Positions 34,415 to 42,613 are shown, counted from the first letter of the stretch. The stretch: DNA of 64,000 nucleotides from Sphingomonas cremea (GCF_021502585.1 NZ_JAKFGM010000001.1:1-64000); one strand, 5' to 3'. Made by a program: numbers and translations. The notes: generated from the letters alone by a model not told the origin.

Positions 34415-35200
34415 CTAGGCTGCCGTCCAACCTCCGTCCATCGACAAGTTGGCACCTGTAATAGAGGCGGCGCCATCGCTGGTCAGGTAAAGCGCAAGGC
34501 TGGCCACCTCGTCGACCGTCACGAACCGCTTGGTCGGCTGCGCAGCCAGGAGCACGTCGTTCATTACCTGCTCGCGCGTCAGGCCGCGGGCCTTCATCGT
34601 ATCGGGGATCTGGTTCTCTACGAGCGTGGTCCAGACATAGCCCGGAGAGATGCAGTTGACTGTAACGCCGTCACGCGCCGCTTCCAGGGCCACCGTCTTG
34701 GTGAATCCAGCAACGCCATGCTTGGCGGCGACATAGGCCGACTTGTTGGGCGATGCGACGAGGCTATGCGCCGAAGCGGTGTTGATGATCCGGCCCCAGC
34801 CGCGCTGACGCATGGCCGGCAGGCAGAGCCGGGTCGTGTGGAACACTGCGGTCAGGTTGATCCGAAGGATCGCTTCCCACTTCTCGACCGGAAAATCCTC
34901 GACCGGTGAAACGTACTGAATCCCCGCATTATTGACCAGGATATCGGGCGCCGTGAGCTCATGGCTACAGCGCTTGATCATCTCCTCGATCGCCGTGGCG
35001 TCGCCCAGGTCGGCGCCGTCATAGTGCGCCTGCGCGCCCGACGAAGCCTCAAGCTCGAGGCGGATGGACTCGATTTCCTGGGGGTCGCCAAAGCCATTGA
35101 TCATCACGCTGGCGCCTTCGAATGCCAGCGCCCGGGCGATTGCCAGGCCAATGCCCGAAGACGATCCGGTAACAAGCGCAGTCTTGCCCTGAAGCTTCAT
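34415..35200 (-). CDS. bdhA: 3-hydroxybutyrate dehydrogenase
   Basis: Oxidises D-3-hydroxybutyrate to acetoacetate with NAD in polyhydroxybutyrate degradation. 261 residues, an SDR enzyme with TGSSSGIG near the start, NNAG, catalytic Ser in NTASAHSLV, and YVAAKHG (Tyr and Lys). Distinctive HBDH text is ISPGYVWTTLVENQIPDTMKARG followed by EQVMNDVLLAAQPTKRFVTVDEVASL. The start at 35200 (MKLQGKTAL) has AAGGAG upstream; a longer reading is not family-like. It is divergent to the zinc metallopeptidase gene. Confidence 0.93.
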   Translation of the reverse strand: MKLQGKTALVTGSSSGIGLAIARALAFEGASVMINGFGDPQEIESIRLELEASSGAQAHYDGADLGDATAIEEMIKRCSHELTAPDILVNNAGIQYVSPVEDFPVEKWEAILRINLTAVFHTTRLCLPAMRQRGWGRIINTASAHSLVASPNKSAYVAAKHGVAGFTKTVALEAARDGVTVNCISPGYVWTTLVENQIPDTMKARGLTREQVMNDVLLAAQPTKRFVTVDEVASLALYLTSDGAASITGANLSMDGGWTAA

Positions 35201-35299
35201 GGGTTGCGATTCTCCTTTGCGGCTGATGTCGCGGCCCGCGCCTTCGATTGCAACCGTTACGCGGGTGGAGCATTGGGACCCCAAGGCAGGGAGAGTTTC

Positions 35300-36145
35300 A
35301 TGCGCTTTGGCGATTCACCGGAAAGCGACAATTTCGAGGACCGAACCGGCCAATCGGGCGGTGGCGGAATGAACCTGGGCGGCGGGCTCGGCATGATCTT
35401 GCCGTTGGTCGCCTCGCGTTTCGGGATCGTCGGAGTGCTGATCCTTGTTCTCGGCTATTGCGCGCTAACGCAGCTTGGCGGGGGCGGCGGGATGCTCGGC
35501 GGCGGTTCTACTCAGTCTGGGCCGTCAAAGCTCGATCCCGCGACCAGCAAGTTCATGCGCCAGGTGCTGGGGTCGACCGAGCAGGTGTGGAGCCAAGTCT
35601 TCCAGCAGGCCGGCGCGAAATATACGCCGACCAGGTTGATCGCCTACACTGATTACAACCAGTCGGGCTGCGGCGCGGCGCAGGCGGCGATGGGGCCTTT
35701 CTACTGCCCGACCGACAAGCAGATCTACATCGACCCCGCATTTTTCAACGAACTGTCTCGGCGGTTCGGCGCCCCGGGCGATTTCGCCCAGGCCTATGTC
35801 ATCGCCCATGAGGTCGGGCATCATATCCAGGACCTGGAGGGCACGCTCGACAAAGCGCAGGCAGCACAGGCCAGCTCAGGCACCGCCGGCGGCAACCAGA
35901 TCCAGGTCGGGGTCGAGCTTCAGGCCGACTGCTACGCGGGGGTTTGGGCGGCGCGGTCCGGCGCGCTGGAGCAGGGCGATATCGAAGAAGGCATGCGCGC
36001 CGCAGAGGCGATCGGCGACGACATGCTGACCAAGGGTCAGGTCTCGCCGGACAATTTCACCCACGGGACGTCTGCACAGCGGATGGAGGCCCTCCGCCGC
36101 GGCTTGTCGAGCGGCAATCCGTCAAGCTGCAATTACGCGCGTTAA
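35300..36145 (+). CDS. Neutral zinc metallopeptidase (YpfJ/KPN_02809 family)
   Basis: 281 residues. A disordered Gly-rich N-terminus is followed by one membrane helix (about residues 33-58), then a peptidase domain with CPTDKQIYIDPAFFNELSRRFG, the zinc motif VIAHEVGHHIQ near residue 171, and LQADCYAGVWA, which supplies the third ligand region. These match the neutral zinc metallopeptidase family. The ATG at 35300 has GGGAGAG just upstream. It would act at the inner membrane; substrates unknown. Confidence 0.9.
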   Translation: MRFGDSPESDNFEDRTGQSGGGGMNLGGGLGMILPLVASRFGIVGVLILVLGYCALTQLGGGGGMLGGGSTQSGPSKLDPATSKFMRQVLGSTEQVWSQVFQQAGAKYTPTRLIAYTDYNQSGCGAAQAAMGPFYCPTDKQIYIDPAFFNELSRRFGAPGDFAQAYVIAHEVGHHIQDLEGTLDKAQAAQASSGTAGGNQIQVGVELQADCYAGVWAARSGALEQGDIEEGMRAAEAIGDDMLTKGQVSPDNFTHGTSAQRMEALRRGLSSGNPSSCNYAR

Positions 36146-36180
36146 AGCCTTTATTCGCTAAGTGGCCGGCATAGCCGTGC

Positions 36181-37170
36181 TCAGAGCTTCACCAGCATTT
36201 TGCCCGTATTGGCCCCGCTGAACAGGCCGAGGAAGGCGTCGGGCGTCCTTTCGAGGCCCTCGAAGATGGTATCGCGCCCGCGCACTTGGCCGCTTGCGAT
36301 CCATCCGCCCATGTCACGATAAAAGTCGCCCATCTTCGCCAAATAATCAGTGTAGATGAAGCCCTGCAGGCGGATGCGCATAGCGATGATCCGCATGATA
36401 TATTTGAGGCAAGTCGGATGTGCCTCGTTATAGCCCTCGATCATCCCGCAAATGGCGAAGCGTGCGTCTTTTCGCGCCAGCGCCAGCGCGGAGTCGAGAT
36501 GGTCGCCGCCAACATTGTCGAAATAAACGTCGATGCCCTTGGGAGCTGCCTCCGCCAGCTGCTTCAGCACCGGGCCGGCTTTGTAATCGACCACCGCATC
36601 GGCACCGAGCGAGCGGACGAAGTCGCATTTGCCAGCTCCCCCGGCGGAGCCAATCACGGTCATTCCGAGCGCCTTTGCGATCTGCACCACTGCCGATCCC
36701 ACCGCGCCCGCCGCGGCGGACACAAAGACGATATCGCCTTCGTTCGCCGACGCCGCTTCGAGCAATCCGAAATAGGCGGTGCCGCCGGTCAGGCCGAGAT
36801 TGCCGAGAAACGCCTGCGGCTCGACTCCGGGAATTGCTGGCAACTTGTTCAGCGACGATGCGGGCACGACCGCTTCGTCGCGCCACCCGCCCATGTGCAG
36901 CACCAAGTCGCCCGGTGCGAATCCGGCGTCGCGGCTTTCGACGACTTCGCCGACCGCCCCACCTTCCATCGGGGCATCGAGCGCGAACGGCGGGACATAG
37001 CTTTTCACGTCGTTCATGCGGCCACGCATATAAGGATCGACCGACAGCCAGCGATTCCGGACGCGGACCATGCCCTCGCCAAGCGCGGGCAGGCTCTGCT
37101 CCTTCAACGCGAAATCCTCCATGACCGGCATACCCTGCGGGCGGCGCATCAAATGCCAGGCCTTGGCCAT
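36181..37170 (-). CDS. NADP-dependent medium-chain oxidoreductase (CurA-like)
   Basis: 329 residues. Zinc-free MDR fold with the CurA/leukotriene B4 dehydrogenase marks: VRNRWLSVDPYMRGRM near residue 40, FVSAAAGAVGSAVVQIAKALG (nucleotide-binding loop), YFDNVGGDHLDSALAL, and IIAMRIRLQGFIYTDYLAKM. These enzymes reduce alpha,beta-unsaturated ketones with NADPH. The ATG at 37170 has GAGGAG seven bases upstream. It is last in its direction, ending 36 bases from the zinc peptidase stop. Confidence 0.92.
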   Translation of the reverse strand: MAKAWHLMRRPQGMPVMEDFALKEQSLPALGEGMVRVRNRWLSVDPYMRGRMNDVKSYVPPFALDAPMEGGAVGEVVESRDAGFAPGDLVLHMGGWRDEAVVPASSLNKLPAIPGVEPQAFLGNLGLTGGTAYFGLLEAASANEGDIVFVSAAAGAVGSAVVQIAKALGMTVIGSAGGAGKCDFVRSLGADAVVDYKAGPVLKQLAEAAPKGIDVYFDNVGGDHLDSALALARKDARFAICGMIEGYNEAHPTCLKYIMRIIAMRIRLQGFIYTDYLAKMGDFYRDMGGWIASGQVRGRDTIFEGLERTPDAFLGLFSGANTGKMLVKL

Positions 37171-37227
37171 TGCTCGTCTCCTCACGTCGCGCTTCGAAAC
37201 GGATTAGGCCGGTAGCGCCACAAACGA

Positions 37228-37261
37228 AAGGCCCGGCCACCGCGAACGACAGCCGGGCCTT
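37228..37261 (-). terminator. Terminator downstream of the DUF2171 gene
   Basis: Minus strand AAGGCCCGGC, 14-base loop, GCCGGGCCTT then TCG. A 10-bp G+C-rich stem 22 bases after the DUF2171 stop; the T run is weak. Confidence 0.6.
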
Positions 37262-37283
37262 CGATCGGGTCAATATTTGCTGC

Positions 37284-38186
37284 TTAACGCTCGTAAGTGC
37301 CCGAGAAACTACGGTTCAGCATGTGCGGGCCTGTCTCGCGATCTTCATCGCGGTCGAACAATCCGCGATCGCGATTCTCGGCCGTGAACTGCTGCTTTGC
37401 CTCGGCGGCCGGCCGATCGAGGATGACCCGGTCGCCTTCGACCCGATCGACCATCCAGCATTGCAGCGAATGATGCTGCTCGTCGTCGCTGTCGCTCTTA
37501 CTGAGCACAATCCGGTCGCCGCGAATCTTGTCGATTGTGCCGATATGCTCCTCGTCCGATCCGACAACGGTCATATGTTCGCGCACATGGCCGAGCAGCT
37601 GGCGCTTGCCTTGCCGGGTGTTGCGCCATGACAAGAAATCATCCTCGAAGCGCGACTGATTTTCGCGGCGATAATCGTCATAGTCACGATCCAGCTCGTC
37701 CAGTTGTCGGCGACGCCATTCGCTATAATGTGGATCGTGGATACCCGAAGCGGTGCCCGTGAAATCGCGCTGCCGCTCCGGAGTCCAACGGTCACCTCGG
37801 TCAAGGCGGTCGTCCCCACCGATAAAGCCACGGCCTTGGAAGCGGCCGGTGTAGGGGCGGCGATAGCCTTCCTCGCGGAACCGGGGCACCCGGCCGTAGC
37901 GTGAATAATCATCGTCGCCCGTAAAGGTGCCGGGACGGCGGCTCCAGCGGTCTTCGTCGCGATCGAAGCGCCGCGCGTCCTCGCGGCGGCGGCGCTCGGC
38001 TTCCTCGTCGCCGAACCAACTGGCCACCTCGTCACCGGCGCGCTCGAAGAAGCCTCGATCGTCGCGATCATAGTCGCGATCGAACGGACGGCCATAGCTC
38101 CGCTCTTCGGGTCGATCATAGTCGCCGGCAAATCGAGAACGCGGTTCGCGCCAGCCGCGGCGGGTTTCATATCGGTCATAAGCCAT
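37284..38186 (-). CDS. DUF2171 protein with a long Arg/Asp/Tyr low-complexity region
   Basis: 300 residues. The first ~200 residues are dominated by Arg, Asp, Tyr, Glu and Gly (for example RRGWREPRSRFAGDYDRPEE and DRDYDDYRREN), and the last ~85 form a DUF2171-type PRC-barrel-like domain (MTVVGSDEEHIGTIDKIRGDRIVLSKSD, WMVDRVEGDRVILDRP). DUF2171 alone is about 80 residues, so the front is an unusual extension, probably disordered and highly charged. AAGGAGG lies six bases before the ATG at 38186. Function unknown; surface or stress roles are only guesses. Confidence 0.85.
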   Translation of the reverse strand: MAYDRYETRRGWREPRSRFAGDYDRPEERSYGRPFDRDYDRDDRGFFERAGDEVASWFGDEEAERRRREDARRFDRDEDRWSRRPGTFTGDDDYSRYGRVPRFREEGYRRPYTGRFQGRGFIGGDDRLDRGDRWTPERQRDFTGTASGIHDPHYSEWRRRQLDELDRDYDDYRRENQSRFEDDFLSWRNTRQGKRQLLGHVREHMTVVGSDEEHIGTIDKIRGDRIVLSKSDSDDEQHHSLQCWMVDRVEGDRVILDRPAAEAKQQFTAENRDRGLFDRDEDRETGPHMLNRSFSGTYER

Positions 38187-38384
38187 GGAAATTCCTCCTT
38201 TTTCGAACCAGCCCGTCCGCCCTAAATCCTCGATCCAATCAACGATTTCGGAAAGGCGCCGTTCCGCCGGAAGGGGCAGGACAACGCCCAAGCGAAGGCC
38301 ATGAGCGCCGGAGTGAGAAAGGGGAATTGAGACACGTTGCCACGGCAAGAAAGCGCGGCTATTGGGGCGCCCACCGTAGGGCGC

Positions 38385-38460
38385 GGGGCTGTAGCTCAGA
38401 TGGGAGAGCGCTGCAATCGCACTGCAGAGGTCAGGGGTTCGATTCCCCTCAGCTCCACCA
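38385..38460 (+). tRNA. tRNA-Ala (anticodon CGC)
   Basis: Complete cloverleaf: acceptor GGGGCUG pairs with CAGCUCC (one G-U), anticodon stem CUGCA/UGCAG with loop AUCGCAC (anticodon CGC), T arm AGGGG-UUCGAUU-CCCCU, and an encoded CCA end. No integrase or att repeat is next to it. Confidence 0.95.
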
Positions 38461-38517
38461 GCCCCCTTCGTTGATATTCAACCACAATCTCGTGCCGGTT
38501 GCCATCGTAAGGGGTGA

Positions 38518-38547
38518 GCCCGCCGGCCAGGGGAGAAACCGGCGGGC
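38518..38547. terminator. Hairpin between tRNA-Ala and the pirin gene
   Basis: GCCCGCCGG, 12-base loop, CCGGCGGGC: a 9-bp perfect stem 18 bases past the pirin stop (leftward). No T run follows on the minus strand, so it may be a processing hairpin rather than a strong terminator. Confidence 0.45.
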
Positions 38548-38564
38548 CCGGGCGACGCGCGGGG

Positions 38565-39263
38565 TCAGGCTGCGTCGACCAATATGATTTCGCTGTCGTT
38601 GATCGCGGTGACCGCGATTTCGTCGACGTCGCGGATGGCAACACCGTCGCGCGCTCCGGCGGCGACGCCATTGACCTCGACCCGCCCGGTGGCGGGAACG
38701 AGATAGGCATTGCGGCCCTCGCCGAGCGAATAACGCACCGTTTCGCCAGCCTTGACCGTCACGCCGGAAACCCGTGCGTTGGCTCGGATAGGCAGGGCGC
38801 CATCGTCACCGCCCATCCCGCTGGCCAGCGTTACGAAACCTTCGGCACGGTCGGCCTTGGGGAAGGGCTTGCTGCCCCAATTCGGTTGCTCGCCTTCGCG
38901 GTCTGGCATGATCCAGATCTGGAAGATGCGGGTGACACCGTCTTCCAGATTATATTCGCTGTGCCGAACGCCGGTGCCGGCCGACATCACCTGGACGTCG
39001 CCCGCCTCAGTGCGGCCGACATTGCCCATATTGTCGCGGTGCGTGATCGCGCCTTCGCGGACATAAGTGATGATCTCCATGTCGCGGTGCGGATGGGGTG
39101 GAAAGCCGGTCTGCGGTTGGATGGTGTCGTCGTTCCAGACCCTCAGCGAGCCCCAATTCACCCGATCGGGATCATAATAGTTTGCGAATGAAAAGTGATG
39201 CTTGGCATCAAGCCAACCATGGTTCTCGCCACCGAGGCTGGAAAAGGGTCGAAGTTCAATCAT
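38565..39263 (-). CDS. Pirin-family protein (quercetin 2,3-dioxygenase-like)
   Basis: 232 residues, bicupin. FPPHPHRDMEIITYVREGAITHRDNMGN near residue 60 carries the metal-binding His/Glu set, and VQVMSAGTGVRHSEYN the fourth. The C-terminal cupin is more diverged, as usual in pirins. Some bacterial pirins oxidise quercetin; others bind partners such as pyruvate dehydrogenase, so activity is open. A LysR gene lies beyond the small upstream gene on the other strand, a typical pirin arrangement. Confidence 0.92.
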   Translation of the reverse strand: MIELRPFSSLGGENHGWLDAKHHFSFANYYDPDRVNWGSLRVWNDDTIQPQTGFPPHPHRDMEIITYVREGAITHRDNMGNVGRTEAGDVQVMSAGTGVRHSEYNLEDGVTRIFQIWIMPDREGEQPNWGSKPFPKADRAEGFVTLASGMGGDDGALPIRANARVSGVTVKAGETVRYSLGEGRNAYLVPATGRVEVNGVAAGARDGVAIRDVDEIAVTAINDSEIILVDAA

Positions 39264-39286
39264 TGATACTCTCCCGACTTATAAGA

Positions 39287-39526
39287 TTAAAGGGACAGGA
39301 TGCCGAGCGCGGCGATCTGCCGCTCGTTGAAGCCCAGCTGGGACAGCGCTTCGCGGCATTGGTCGGCAGGCCTGCGATCGCGGCGCGTCAGGGAAACGAA
39401 CTGCCGGATCGGATCGGGCGCTTCGCCCGACCGAGGATGACGGACGTCGATCCCCAGCAGTGTCGACGCGACTTTCTTCCATTCGGACTGGGTCAGCTTC
39501 GGTGCGGTTGCGTTCAGTACGGTCAT
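39287..39526 (-). CDS. Small hypothetical protein between pirin and LysR
   Basis: 79 residues, no signal or membrane part and no family recognised by me; WKKVASTLLGIDVRHPRSGEAPDPIRQFVSLTRRDRRPADQCREALSQLGFNE is helical and basic. The start ATG at 39526 has GAGGG nine bases upstream. It precedes pirin by 23 bases and probably shares its transcript from the LysR-controlled region. DUF3xxx-like small proteins of this sort are common in alphaproteobacteria. Confidence 0.68.
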   Translation of the reverse strand: MTVLNATAPKLTQSEWKKVASTLLGIDVRHPRSGEAPDPIRQFVSLTRRDRRPADQCREALSQLGFNERQIAALGILSL

Positions 39527-39576
39527 CGTTGTCACCCTCTTGGATTGGTGACGATGTAGGGCCGGGCAGCTCCAAT

Positions 39577-39592
39577 GATTAGTGGCATAATC
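39577..39592. promoter_or_regulatory. Inverted repeat in the LysR/pirin divergent region
   Basis: GATTA-GTGGCA-TAATC, a perfect 5-bp inverted repeat with a 6-base spacer, within the divergent promoter region and 9 bases before the LysR box. It may be an activation half of the same regulator's binding region. Confidence 0.4.
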
Positions 39593-39600
39593 TTGTGGAA

Positions 39601-39623
39601 ATTATTCAGAAAAGTCGAATAAT
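39601..39623. promoter_or_regulatory. LysR-type binding box (T-N11-A)
   Basis: ATTATTC-AGAAAAGTC-GAATAAT: a perfect 7-bp inverted repeat containing T-N11-A, five bases upstream of the LysR ATG. Its position over the ribosome site and start suits autorepression and control of the divergent pirin unit. Confidence 0.7.
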
Positions 39624-39628
39624 AGGAT

Positions 39629-40537
39629 ATGGCGAGTCCCGGTACTCCAACGTTCGATCAGCTGCGCATATTCCTGGCAGTGGCGGAAACCGGCAGTTTC
39701 GCCGCGGCCGGTCGCCGCCTTAACCGCGCTACCTCTGTTATCAGTTACGGCATCGACAATCTTGAGGCCCAGCTTGGCCTGGCGCTGTTCGAACGCGACG
39801 CCACGCGCAGGCCGACGCTTACCGTTGCCGGCCAAGCGATACTGGCCGAAGCGCGGACCGTCGCCCATGGAGTCGACGGCCTTCGCGCGAAGGCCAAGGG
39901 ACTGCTGGAAGGCCTTGAGGCCGAACTCAGCCTTGCGGTCGACGTCATGGTTCCGGCCGCGCAGCTCGGCGATTTGTTAAAATCGTTTCAGCGCGAATTC
40001 CCGACGGTATCGCTTCGCCTGCACGTCGAGGCGCTCGGCGCTGTGGCCGACCTGGTTCTCACCGGTCGGGCCCGGATCGGTATCAGCGGGCCGCTGGCGA
40101 CAATCATTGAAGGTGCCGATCAGCTGGAGAGGATCCATGCCGGCTCGGTCAAGCTTGTGCCTGTAGCAGCACCCGATCATCCACTGGCAAAGCTGCACCC
40201 CGTGCCGCCCGGCGCGACCCGTGACCATATCCAGCTGGTCCTGACCGACCGCTCCCCGCTCACCAAAGGGCGCGATTTCTCGGTCCTTAGCCCGCGAACC
40301 TGGCGGCTGGCCGACCTTGGCGCCAAACATGCCCTGCTTAGGGAAGGGATCGGCTGGGGCAGCATGCCATTGCCGATCGTCGAACCCGACCTTGTCGATG
40401 GCACGCTGGTTCGCCTTGCACTACCCGATCAGCTGGGCATCGATTATATGTTCGACGCAATCTATCGGACCGATACGCCACCTGGTCCGGCAGGGAGCTG
40501 GTTACTGCAACACGTTGCCGCGCGGCATTGGGCGTAG
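39629..40537 (+). CDS. LysR-family transcriptional regulator
   Basis: 302 residues. N-terminal winged helix (FDQLRIFLAVAETGSFAAAGRRLNRATSVISYGIDNLEAQLGLALFERD) and a periplasmic-binding-protein-like effector domain. It most likely controls the divergent pirin gene and its small partner, and itself, through the LysR box just upstream. The effector is unknown. Confidence 0.94.
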   Translation: MASPGTPTFDQLRIFLAVAETGSFAAAGRRLNRATSVISYGIDNLEAQLGLALFERDATRRPTLTVAGQAILAEARTVAHGVDGLRAKAKGLLEGLEAELSLAVDVMVPAAQLGDLLKSFQREFPTVSLRLHVEALGAVADLVLTGRARIGISGPLATIIEGADQLERIHAGSVKLVPVAAPDHPLAKLHPVPPGATRDHIQLVLTDRSPLTKGRDFSVLSPRTWRLADLGAKHALLREGIGWGSMPLPIVEPDLVDGTLVRLALPDQLGIDYMFDAIYRTDTPPGPAGSWLLQHVAARHWA

Positions 40538-40579
40538 CGTCCTCGCCGATCTCCCGCTGCAATGGCCCGTATCGACCAT

Positions 40580-40687
40580 TTAGCTGTGATATGGCGCAGC
40601 GGCCGCCACCCCGCCTTCGGGCATGGCTAGCGGGGCGACCAATATCGCCAGCGCGAACAGCATCATGAAAAGACGGCGAAAACTCAT
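40580..40687 (-). CDS. Candidate 35-residue secreted or membrane microprotein
   Basis: Read by eye on the minus strand: MSFRRLFMMLFALAILVAPLAMPEGG then a short tail. It has a basic start, a strong hydrophobic core and a small-residue end, like a leader or single-helix peptide. AGGGA is about seven bases before the ATG at 40687. The opposite strand offers a 60-residue reading starting at 40686, so only one of the two is likely real. Evidence is composition and ribosome site only. Confidence 0.4.
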   Translation of the reverse strand: MSFRRLFMMLFALAILVAPLAMPEGGVAAAAPYHS

Positions 40688-40868
40688 GTACAGTCCCTAT
40701 GCCCCTGACGGCCGCATTTATAAACGCCGGGTCGATGATTTAGGTGCGGCGGACAACCACGAGTTTGCCGCCTTTTCCCGCCCGCAAAGCGATTTGCCCA
40801 ACCGCCCCAGTTCGCGCTACATTGCCTGTGACGCGACGGTCGATGTGGTGGCCGCCTGCGCCGCGTAA
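40686..40868 (+). CDS. Alternative small protein on the plus strand
   Basis: A 60-residue reading starting ATG 40686 (MYSPYAPDGRIYKRRVDDLG, ending VVAACAA). Third-position GC is roughly 70 percent, so it is plausible as coding, but no domain, signal or strong ribosome site is seen. It overlaps the 3-base edge of the minus-strand microprotein start. Confidence 0.25.
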   Translation: MYSPYAPDGRIYKRRVDDLGAADNHEFAAFSRPQSDLPNRPSSRYIACDATVDVVAACAA

Positions 40869-40918
40869 CCAGGGCTGTCAGGCAAGTTGCTGGGCCCAAT
40901 CGTGGAGGAAGCGTCAAG

Positions 40919-41155
40919 ATGAACAAAACCGTTGGACGGGTCGACCGCGTCGTGAGGATTGTGGTGGCGGCCTCGCTCACCTTCCTTGCCGCCACTCCCG
41001 CGATCAATGGCGGGGTGGCTTATGGCTTTCTTGCCGTCGCCGCCTATCTCGTAATCACTGCGATTACCGGCCACTGCCTTATCTACCGGATGATTGGCAT
41101 CGAAAGCGATGTCCATGGTGGAGAATATCATAGCGGCCCGACTGAGGCCGACTGA
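40919..41155 (+). CDS. DUF2892 (YgaP-like) inner-membrane protein, copy 1
   Basis: 78 residues: MNKTVGRVDRVVRIVVAASLTFLAA followed by two hydrophobic helices and the end CLIYRMIGIESDVHGG. The pattern N-x-G-R-x-D-R-x-x-R at the start and GHCLIYRxxG after the second helix are DUF2892 features. GAGGAAG lies ten bases upstream. Function is not known; some members are fused to rhodanese domains. It is followed by a related gene 69 bases on. Confidence 0.82.
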   Translation: MNKTVGRVDRVVRIVVAASLTFLAATPAINGGVAYGFLAVAAYLVITAITGHCLIYRMIGIESDVHGGEYHSGPTEAD

Positions 41156-41224
41156 TCCGCCGAGCCCAGCTAGTCCGGGGCCGACCGGAGACAGGCGCCT
41201 GGACCCAGGTGGAGGAGCGTTATC

Positions 41225-41500
41225 ATGCTCAAAAACGTCGGCAATATCGATCGCGTAGCAAGAATGCTCGCGGCCTGTTTTCTGTTCTTCCTAGCTATAG
41301 CTCCGGGAGTGGTGCTCTCGGCAACGCCATCCGTGGATTATTGGCTCACCATTCTTCTTTATGTCGCTGGGGGATACCTTCTGCTCAGCGCCGTACTCGG
41401 CACCTGCCTCGTCTATCGAATGCTCGATATCGATAGCCACGTCCACGGCGGAACCTATTACAGCGGCGAGGATCCCTATGATGGGAGAGGGGGCAATTAA
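41225..41500 (+). CDS. DUF2892 inner-membrane protein, copy 2
   Basis: 91 residues, related to the preceding gene: N-terminal NVGNIDRVARMLAA, two helices, then GTCLVYRMLDIDSHVHGGTYYSG. The two proteins share the starting D-R-V-A-R and the final H-V-H/V-H-G-G segments, so this is a tandem duplication of old date. GGAGGAG lies ten bases before the ATG at 41225. Confidence 0.82.
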   Translation: MLKNVGNIDRVARMLAACFLFFLAIAPGVVLSATPSVDYWLTILLYVAGGYLLLSAVLGTCLVYRMLDIDSHVHGGTYYSGEDPYDGRGGN

Positions 41501-41547
41501 GCCCTGAGCGTCCGAACATGGCGAAGCGATTGCGCGGTGCTCGTCGG

Positions 41548-42540
41548 CTATGTCGAATAAGGCTTGGTGGCATCCCAAAGCCGACGGGCTTCTTCCGCAA
41601 TGATGTCGGAATATTCTTCCGGCCAAAACAATTTGCCCGTCTCGAACCGCATCACGCCTCGTGAGTTGCCGAGAGTGCGGTCGAGATAGTCGGCATTTGC
41701 GGGCGAGAAGATGGTGTCGGCCATGCCCCAAATTACCCGGGTGGGTACCTGAACTTGCGCCAGCTTCGGGGCGATGCCGGCCAAGGGATTGCGCTCGAGC
41801 GCGACGGCGTAGGCGTTCGCGAATGCCTTCTTACGAGGCGATACCAGCAAGGGCGCGAAATAGGTCTCGATTGCCTCGTCGGTCGGGTTGGCGGGGTTCG
41901 AATAGCACATGCCGCCGATGCCCGCGGGCGAACGCGCCAGTGCAGGATCGGCGCGCCACGGTGCCAGCCATTCGTCGACATACCGGCCTTCCTTGGCCAG
42001 CGCGATCACCGGCAGCATCGCTGCGGGAGGGCTTTCGATCTCGGTATCGCAATTGGTGAGTAGCAGCGTGCGGACCCGCCCCGGATGCCGCACCAGGAAT
42101 AGCTGGGCGACGGCCCCGCCACTGTCATTGGCGATCAAGTCGACATCTCGGACCCCAAGCTTGTCGAGCAGTGCGACAAGCATATCGACCTGCGCGTCGG
42201 GTCCGACCGATTGGCCGTCGTTTACTTCGGTATAGCCCATGCCGAGGAAGTCGGGTGCGATGCAGCGACGGTGCATCGACAGCCGCTCAATCGCATGGCG
42301 CCACTGGAAACTGTTTAGCGGAAACCCATGCAGGAACAGGGCAGTCGGACCGGCTCCATCCTCGACATAGGCAATCTTGCCCGCAGGCAATTTGACGAAG
42401 CGCCTTTTGCGACGGAATTCTTGCGCATGGAGTGCATCGATCGCCACAGGATCGCTCGTGACTGCGGCCGCGGCCCGGCCGGCAGCCAGTGTCGCTGCGG
42501 CGGTGCTGGCTGTAACCTTTAGAAACGTACGGCGGTCCAT
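41548..42540 (-). CDS. Alpha/beta-hydrolase fold protein, exported by the Tat system, possibly inactive
   Basis: 330 residues. MDRRTFLKVTASTAAATLAAGRAAA is a twin-arginine signal. The fold is clear: HGFPLNSFQW (oxyanion loop) at residues 71-80, nucleophile elbow ANDSGGAVA at 137-145 (Asp139 aligned with the Asp of dehalogenase/epoxide-hydrolase types, or Ser140), and WGMADTIFSP for the acid region. Where the catalytic His is expected, before PEE near the C-terminus, the sequence reads GKLFWPEE, with Leu304 in the His position. It may be a pseudoenzyme or use another residue. It is divergent to the AraC gene and probably controlled by it. Confidence 0.85.
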   Translation of the reverse strand: MDRRTFLKVTASTAAATLAAGRAAAAVTSDPVAIDALHAQEFRRKRRFVKLPAGKIAYVEDGAGPTALFLHGFPLNSFQWRHAIERLSMHRRCIAPDFLGMGYTEVNDGQSVGPDAQVDMLVALLDKLGVRDVDLIANDSGGAVAQLFLVRHPGRVRTLLLTNCDTEIESPPAAMLPVIALAKEGRYVDEWLAPWRADPALARSPAGIGGMCYSNPANPTDEAIETYFAPLLVSPRKKAFANAYAVALERNPLAGIAPKLAQVQVPTRVIWGMADTIFSPANADYLDRTLGNSRGVMRFETGKLFWPEEYSDIIAEEARRLWDATKPYST

Positions 42541-42613
42541 GTCCTCTTCTCCGTGCCCGAAGGGCTGCTATCGATTGGCGATCTGAAGCAGGCAGAGCAC
42601 GGGGCGGCCTGGA

